Origin: Desulfobacteraceae bacterium
GTDB lineage: Bacteria > Desulfobacterota > Desulfobacteria > Desulfobacterales > Desulfobacteraceae
Assembly: GCA_022712835.1 (NCBI GenBank)
Contig: JAFLJU010000245.1
Span: 1-10,079 of the forward strand
Reading direction: 5' to 3'
Length of the DNA stretch: 10,079 bases
Both the position numbers and the translations under genes were made by a program. Below, one piece after another: positions 5,606 to 10,079 of this stretch. The notes under the pieces are model-generated. The model was not told where the DNA came from, made no database searches, and saw nothing but the letters and a program-made list of their open reading frames with translations. The stretch's first letter is position 1; the number at the start of each line of letters is the position of its first letter.

Positions 5606-7189
5606 ATGAAGAAAATTGGTATTTATCTTTTAAGTGCAATTTTGATGATAGGATTGATGGGCATGGATACAATGGCTGCCCAAACAGGTGGAACATTCAA
5701 GTTCTGTCTTCCCTATGGGGGACAGGTTTATGGTTTGGATCCCCACAAATCAACCCGGACCCAGGACCGTATTGTGGAACTTAATATCAACCGAAGCCTT
5801 TATGAGTGGGATGCCACAACCAATAAGCCGGTGTTGGCCCTCGCCGACAAGGTCGTCATCTCCGGGGATGAAAAGGTTTACACCTATGCCCTTAAAAAGA
5901 ATATCAAATTTCACAATGGCAGAAATCTTATTGCAGATGATATCATCTGGTCCTACGAAAGGATTATGAACCCGGAACTTGCCACGCCTGCAGCCAAGGA
6001 AGTGCGAATCATTCAAGGGGCTGCAGCGTTTGAAAAAGGTGATGCCAAGACGATTTCCGGCCTTAAAAAGATTGATGATTACACCCTTGAACTTACCCTG
6101 GTGGACCCAATCGACCCCTCTTACAATCTTTTTCAGATTCAGACAGCCATTCTTCCCAAAGAAGAGGTGGAAAAAAGAGGCGATGCATTTACAATAGACC
6201 CCATAGGGTGCGGTCCTTTTATGTTTGAAAAATGGGTAAAGGGAAGTGAGGTCGTTCTGAAAAAATTTTCTGGCTACCATGAACAGGGACTTCCCTATCT
6301 GGACAAGGTTGTTTTTAAAATCATGGGAGAAAATGCCGCAAGGGACATCGCATTTAAAGCAAAGGAACTGGATGCAACCATTGTTGGGGCCAACCAATAT
6401 CTGCCCTATAAACGGGACCCCAAATTTGCCAAGAACATGATTGAAGTGGCGGAAATGTACACCCGGCTCATGGTTTTTAACATGGACGCCAAACCCTTTT
6501 CAGACAAGCGGGTCCGCCAGGCAATCAACTATGCCATTAAATCAGATCTGATCATTGAAAAATATCTTAAAGGAAAAGCCTTTGGCGCCACAAGCTTTTT
6601 GCCAACCACCTCCCCTGCTTTTGACCCCAAATCCCCACGCTATGAATACGATCTTGACCGGGCAAAACAACTCATGAAGGAAGCGGGTTTGGAAAAAGGG
6701 TTTGAGTTTGAAGTGCTTTGCACCAGCAGTAAATCCTATGGGGTGGGGGTTGTTGAGGCCTTGATTCCTTTTTTGAAAAAACTCAATATCCGGGTAAAGC
6801 CCCAATTGGTGGAAGGAGCTGTTCTGGCTGAGCGAGCCCGTTCAGGGGAGTTCCAGGCCGCGACATGGTCCCTGGAATCAGGCCCTGATCCTTTGCAGGC
6901 TCTGATGCGGTTTCACAAAGACAATTCGAGAAGTGCAACCAATTATCCCAATTACCAAAGCGCCGAGTTCAGCGGATTTTTGGATGCTGCCGCCAAAGAG
7001 CGGGATGCTGTTAAAAAAATCGACCTGATTAAAAAAGCAGATGCCGTGTTTAAAGAGGATGCGCCGGTGTGGTTCTTCAATTACAACAAGGCCATCATTG
7101 CCTATCATCCTTGGGTCCACGGGATTCAGGCGGTGGCTCCTGAAATGATGTACCAGGATCTTTCAAAGATCTGGGTAGATTCAAAATAG
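5606..7189 (+). CDS. ABC transporter substrate-binding protein, family 5 (peptide/nickel/opine type)
   Basis: This 527-residue secreted protein captures the transporter's substrate in the periplasm. Residues 1-24 or 25 form a Sec signal peptide: KK at the N-terminus, a hydrophobic core IYLLSAILMIGLMG, and a likely cut near TMA/AQ. There is no lipobox cysteine, which suggests a soluble periplasmic protein. The mature part shows the SBP_bac_5 plan: GLDPHKSTRTQDRIV near 43-57, LYEWD, the domain signature FHNGRNLIADDIIWSYERI, GCGPFMFEKW, PFSDKRVRQAINYAI and a C-terminal PVWFFNYN. Length is typical. The substrate cannot be read from this family by eye; linkage to a D-acylase suggests a D-residue-containing peptide or an N-acyl amino acid. 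AAGGAG (5593-5598) precedes the ATG by seven bases. It is followed by two hairpins and then the permease genes. Confidence 0.92.
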   Translation: MKKIGIYLLSAILMIGLMGMDTMAAQTGGTFKFCLPYGGQVYGLDPHKSTRTQDRIVELNINRSLYEWDATTNKPVLALADKVVISGDEKVYTYALKKNIKFHNGRNLIADDIIWSYERIMNPELATPAAKEVRIIQGAAAFEKGDAKTISGLKKIDDYTLELTLVDPIDPSYNLFQIQTAILPKEEVEKRGDAFTIDPIGCGPFMFEKWVKGSEVVLKKFSGYHEQGLPYLDKVVFKIMGENAARDIAFKAKELDATIVGANQYLPYKRDPKFAKNMIEVAEMYTRLMVFNMDAKPFSDKRVRQAINYAIKSDLIIEKYLKGKAFGATSFLPTTSPAFDPKSPRYEYDLDRAKQLMKEAGLEKGFEFEVLCTSSKSYGVGVVEALIPFLKKLNIRVKPQLVEGAVLAERARSGEFQAATWSLESGPDPLQALMRFHKDNSRSATNYPNYQSAEFSGFLDAAAKERDAVKKIDLIKKADAVFKEDAPVWFFNYNKAIIAYHPWVHGIQAVAPEMMYQDLSKIWVDSK

Positions 7190-7215
7190 CGGCTGCAAAA
7201 GATAAAGAAAAGACA

Positions 7216-7240
7216 CCCCTTGGTCCTTGGATGCAAGGGG
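7216..7240 (+). other. Intergenic hairpin 1 after the binding-protein gene
   Basis: CCCCTTG (7216-7222) pairs with CAAGGGG (7234-7240), a perfect 7-bp stem with an 11-base loop, 27 bases after the stop of the binding-protein gene. The flanking GAC and GTC could extend it across a small internal loop, but that GTC is also the first three bases of the next stem. No T run follows, so it is more likely an mRNA-stabilising or partial-attenuation structure than a full terminator. Confidence 0.45.
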
Positions 7241-7242
7241 GC

Positions 7243-7274
7243 GTCCTGCCGGTATCTGAAAAAACCGGCAGGAC
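7243..7274 (+). other. Intergenic hairpin 2, 11-bp perfect stem
   Basis: GTCCTGCCGGT (7243-7253) and ACCGGCAGGAC (7264-7274) are perfect reverse complements around a 10-base loop ending in a run of A. It ends 19 bases before the AAGGA that serves the first permease gene. There is no T run. Such structures between binding-protein and membrane-component genes commonly act as a block to 3' exonucleases or a leaky terminator, leaving the upstream message more abundant. Confidence 0.65.
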
Positions 7275-7305
7275 TGCCTAAAACAACTGCTTGAAGGATA
7301 CGCTT

Positions 7306-8235
7306 ATGTTAGCCTATGCTGTGCGGCGGATATTACAATTTATTCCCACCATTATTGGCATATCACTGATCATGTTTTGCCTGCTGAACGTTTTGCCGGG
7401 CAATGCCGCCTTGATGGCCGGTGGGAAACGAGAGCTATCCACTGAAGTGATGGAAAAAATGAAAAAAAACTGGGGTTTGGATAAACCGCTTTATTATCGA
7501 TATCTGGTCTATATGAAAGGGCTTGCCCAGGGAGACTTGGGCACCTCTTTTCTTCGCCAGGAAAAGGTAAATACACTGCTAACCAGCAGAATATGGCCAA
7601 CCCTGCGGCTTGCGGTTGCGGCAATGGTCATCGCCCTGACCCTTGGTATTCCCCTTGGTTTTTTTTCCGCACTCAAGCAAGGCACTTGGCTGGACAGCTC
7701 ATCCATGATGATCGCTGTGTCCGGGGTTGCCATGCCCCAGTTCTGGCTGGGGCTTTTGCTCATGCTGTTTTTTTCTGCAAAACTGAGTTGGTTTCCCACC
7801 TCGGGGTATGGAGATGGTGATTTTATCCACCTTGTGCTTCCCGCCATCACCCTGGGGCTTGGATCCATGGCATTGCTTGCCCGGACCACCCGGGCTGCGG
7901 TTCTGGAGGTCTTAGAAGAAGACTTTATTCGCACGGCAAGGTCCAAGGGGTTGAGCACATTATTGATCAACCGCCGCCATGTATTCCAGAACACATTGGT
8001 GCTGATCTTAACAACAGCTGGGCTTCAATTTGGTTCGCTCATCGGCCAGACCGTTATTGTTGAAAAACTTTTTTCCTGGCCCGGTCTCGGGTCCTTGCTG
8101 GTGGATTCAATTTTCCTCAGGGATATCCCCATGATCCAGGGAGGCATACTCGTTATCATTATGGCTTTTCTCATCGTTAATCTGGTGGTGGATCTTTTAT
8201 ACTGCGTCATAGATCCACGAATTAAATATCAATAA
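7306..8235 (+). CDS. dppB: ABC transporter permease, DppB/OppB type
   Basis: This 309-residue inner-membrane protein is one of the two channel subunits of a peptide-type ABC importer. It has the N-terminal helix of the DppB family (RRILQFIPTIIGISLIMFCLLN, split here by position at about 8-28), a periplasmic stretch with WGLDKPLYYRY and GDLGTSF, and further membrane segments at about 100-122, 133-158, 176-195, 228-250 and 277-300. The ATPase-contacting EAA loop is EDFIRTARSKGLS at 205-217, and the C-terminus is the family ending DLLYCVIDPRIKY. ATG at 7306 is preferred over an in-frame TTG at 7291 because AAGGA (7294-7298) lies seven bases upstream of the ATG. It follows the binding-protein gene after 116 bases and precedes the second permease by 14. 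Symbol denotes family, not proven substrate. Confidence 0.92.
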   Translation: MLAYAVRRILQFIPTIIGISLIMFCLLNVLPGNAALMAGGKRELSTEVMEKMKKNWGLDKPLYYRYLVYMKGLAQGDLGTSFLRQEKVNTLLTSRIWPTLRLAVAAMVIALTLGIPLGFFSALKQGTWLDSSSMMIAVSGVAMPQFWLGLLLMLFFSAKLSWFPTSGYGDGDFIHLVLPAITLGLGSMALLARTTRAAVLEVLEEDFIRTARSKGLSTLLINRRHVFQNTLVLILTTAGLQFGSLIGQTVIVEKLFSWPGLGSLLVDSIFLRDIPMIQGGILVIIMAFLIVNLVVDLLYCVIDPRIKYQ

Positions 8236-8249
8236 AGAGAGGATTTAAG

Positions 8250-9086
8250 GTGGGAGAAACAATTCAGAACATATTAAGAAGGAAAAATTTGGTGGTGGGC
8301 ATTCTCATCACCTCATTTGTGATTTTCATGGCAATATTTGCCCCCCTTCTCACCCCCTACCACCCAATAGATGACGCAGACCTGATGGTGTCGGAACAAC
8401 CCCCCAGCAGAGAGTTTTTGTTTGGAACAGATGAACAGGGAAGGGATATCCTCACAAGAATCATCTATGGTGCCCGGGTGTCTTTGAGTATTGGCCTTTT
8501 GAGCCAGGCCATGAACTCTGTCATTGGGGTGGTACTGGGTCTTTTGGCAGGGTTCATGGGTAAATGGTGGGATGATATCATCATGGGGTTGACCAATATA
8601 ATGCTGTCCATCCCCTCCCTTGTTTTTGCCCTGGCCATCATGGCATTGCTGGGGCCGGGGCTCATCAATGTGTTTTTGGCCCTGGGATTCACAAATTGGG
8701 CCTATACCTGTAGAATCACCCGTTCCCAGGTGCTTTCAGCCCGGGAACTTAATTTTGTGAAAGCCGCCCATGCCCTGGGATATGGTAAAATAAGAATCAT
8801 GTTAACCCAGATTCTGCCCAATATTGTCGGGCCGATTCTCGTCATCGCCACCCTGGGGGTTGCCGGCGCCATCCTCATAGAAGCCGGCCTCTCTTTTTTG
8901 GGTCTTGGCACCCAGCCGCCCACACCCAGCTGGGGGGGAATGCTTGCCACTGCCAGGGAACAGCTGTTCACGGCCCCCTGGATCTCCATATTTCCGGGAT
9001 TGGCTATTTTTATAACGGTTTTGGGACTGAATCTTTTGGGGGACGGGTGGAGAGATTATCTGGACCCCAGAATTTCAAGGCAGTAA
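8250..9086 (+). CDS. dppC: ABC transporter permease, DppC/OppC type
   Basis: This 278-residue inner-membrane protein pairs with the upstream permease. It has the DppC-type N-terminal helix (NLVVGILITSFVIFMAIFAPLL at about 13-34, given here as positions), then the signature FGTDEQGRDILTRIIYGAR at 58-76. Helices lie at about 77-101, 111-135, 139-155, 192-213 and 246-265. The cytoplasmic EAA loop is ELNFVKAAHALGYGKIRI at 166-183. The conserved SFLGLGTQPPTPSWGGML is at 215-232 and the ending is LGDGWRDYLDPR at 263-274. Translation starts at GTG (8250), not ATG: GAGAGGA (8237-8243) lies six bases upstream and the residues before this are not conserved-looking. The gap to the upstream gene is 14 bases and to the ATPase gene 33 bases. 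Confidence 0.92.
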   Translation: MGETIQNILRRKNLVVGILITSFVIFMAIFAPLLTPYHPIDDADLMVSEQPPSREFLFGTDEQGRDILTRIIYGARVSLSIGLLSQAMNSVIGVVLGLLAGFMGKWWDDIIMGLTNIMLSIPSLVFALAIMALLGPGLINVFLALGFTNWAYTCRITRSQVLSARELNFVKAAHALGYGKIRIMLTQILPNIVGPILVIATLGVAGAILIEAGLSFLGLGTQPPTPSWGGMLATAREQLFTAPWISIFPGLAIFITVLGLNLLGDGWRDYLDPRISRQ

Positions 9087-9119
9087 ACCAATGGCAGTCA
9101 ACCGATAAGGGTAATACAC

Positions 9120-10079
9120 ATGGATATAAACGGTCCGCTTCTGGATGTTGAAAACTTAAAAACCCACTTTTTTACCCTGGATGGGGTTGCAAAGGCCGTG
9201 GACGGGGTCTCTTTTTCCCTGGACAAAGGGGAAACCCTGGCCATCGTGGGTGAATCCGGCTGCGGAAAAAGTATCACCGCCCTTTCCATCATGGGGCTTG
9301 TGCCAAGGCCCGCAGGAAAAATATTAAGCGGTCGGATTCTTTTGAACAATGAGGATATCCTTGCCTATCCTGAACGTAAAATGATGGATATCCGGGGCAA
9401 TAAAATCGCCATGATTTTCCAGGAACCCATGACTTCCCTCAACCCGCTCATGACCGTGGGCAGTCAGATTGCAGAAATGTTCGTTCGTCACATGAGTATG
9501 GGTAAAAAAGAGAGTTGGGAAAGATCGGTGGCCATGCTGGAAAAAGTTCAGATCCCTTCTCCGGGAAAAAGAGCCCGGGATTATCCCCACCAGCTTTCCG
9601 GAGGGATGAGACAGCGGATAATGATTGCCATGGCCCTTGCCTGTAACCCCGAGGTTCTCATCGCAGATGAACCCACAACCGCCCTTGACGTGACCATTCA
9701 GGCCCAGGTCTTGGACCTGATGCTCAGGTTGAAGCAGGATTTTCAAACCTCCATTCTCATGATCACCCACGATCTGGGGGTGGTGGCTGAAGTTGCCCAG
9801 AAAATCATTGTCATGTATGCCGGAAAAATCATTGAAGAAGGCAGTGTATTCTCAATATTTGAAGATCCCAGGCATCCCTATACAAAGGCTCTTTTAAAAT
9901 CCATTCCAAAATTTGGCAACAGAACGGAACATGGGCGTGAACCTCTCCAGGAAATTATCGGCATTGTTCCTAATCTGTATAAGCTTGGGTCTGGGTGCAG
10001 TTTTCGCCCGCGGTGCAAGGAGGCAATGGATATCTGCAAGTTCAAAGAGATTGAATTAACAGATGTAGGAGATGGGCAT
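9120..10079 (+). CDS. dppD: ABC transporter ATP-binding protein, DppD/OppD type (3' end beyond right edge)
   Basis: The frame is open for 320 codons to the window end and encodes the first nucleotide-binding subunit of the importer. Visible parts are Walker A GESGCGKS at 44-51, Q-loop Q101 in [11 protein letters not shown], the ABC signature LSGGMRQR at 159-166, Walker B VLIADEP with D183 and E184, and switch H217 in ITHDLG. The peptide-transporter C-terminal region follows: [12 protein letters not shown] at 252-263, GIVPNLY at 281-287 and GCSFRPRC. Its cysteines C293, C299 and C306 are the first three of the four usually found in OppD/DppD, which have been reported to bind an iron-sulfur cluster in some family members; the fourth would lie past the edge. 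ATG at 9120 has AAGGG (9107-9111) eight bases upstream. A DppF-type partner ATPase is expected next. Only a short C-terminal part is missing. Confidence 0.93.
   Translation, partial: MDINGPLLDVENLKTHFFTLDGVAKAVDGVSFSLDKGETLAIVGESGCGKSITALSIMGLVPRPAGKILSGRILLNNEDILAYPERKMMDIRGNKIAMIFQEPMTSLNPLMTVGSQIAEMFVRHMSMGKKESWERSVAMLEKVQIPSPGKRARDYPHQLSGGMRQRIMIAMALACNPEVLIADEPTTALDVTIQAQVLDLMLRLKQDFQTSILMITHDLGVVAEVAQKIIVMYAGKIIEEGSVFSIFEDPRHPYTKALLKSIPKFGNRTEHGREPLQEIIGIVPNLYKLGSGCSFRPRCKEAMDICKFKEIELTDVGDGH

Noticed and set aside
5750..6397. 215-codon minus-strand open frame inside the binding-protein gene
   Set aside because: Antisense to a well-supported family 5 binding protein; no start signal or family resemblance.
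7291..7305. TTG start five codons upstream of the first permease
   Set aside because: The AAGGA ribosome binding site lies within this extension and is correctly spaced for ATG 7306.
9091..9108. Five-codon mini open frame (MAVNR) between dppC and dppD
   Set aside because: Too short to call; it ends at the dppD ribosome binding site and could give coupling, but nothing else supports it.

Overview
The window is a bacterial chromosomal segment with tightly packed protein genes, clear Shine-Dalgarno sites and short intergenic gaps. Most of it has intermediate GC with many short homopolymer runs. A Gram-negative anaerobe of the Desulfobacterota type would fit, but that is a guess from style and gene content; no rRNA, tRNA or marker gene settles it. 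No CRISPR array, insertion sequence, tRNA or rRNA was seen.

Layout. (1) Bases 1-1179, minus strand: the N-terminal 393 codons of a B12-binding-domain radical SAM enzyme that runs off the left edge. Its codon use differs from the rest of the window. (2) Bases 1247-3104: two divergent genes of the ribosomal protein L11 methyltransferase (PrmA) fold. One is an ordinary prmA on the minus strand, the other a divergent paralogue on the plus strand. They are driven from a 100-base spacer whose two predicted promoters interleave. (3) Bases 3140-3164: a hairpin separating the convergent paralogue and the next gene. (4) Bases 3164-10079: a probable uptake and hydrolysis module. It holds an N-acyl-D-amino-acid deacylase (minus strand) divergent from a GntR/FCD regulator, a secreted family 5 solute-binding protein, two DppB/DppC-type permeases and a DppD-type ATPase cut by the right edge. 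The partner DppF-type ATPase would be expected just beyond the window.

How the genes fit together (inference). The transporter would bring in a small peptide, N-acylated amino acid or related amide. The deacylase would hydrolyse a D-configured N-acyl amino acid in the cytoplasm, and the GntR protein would sense a product or substrate and control both arms from the 153-base divergent spacer. That spacer contains a TTAATG/CATTAA inverted repeat with an extra direct half-site over the predicted gntR promoter. Between the binding-protein gene and the first permease gene lie two tandem hairpins, one with an 11-bp perfect stem. This arrangement is often associated with higher expression of the binding protein than of the membrane components.

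The most notable points are the interleaved promoters of the PrmA pair, the unexplained PrmA paralogue, the compositional break near base 1180-1247, and the D-acylase/GntR/dipeptide-transporter module. Nothing here is clearly a wholly new system.
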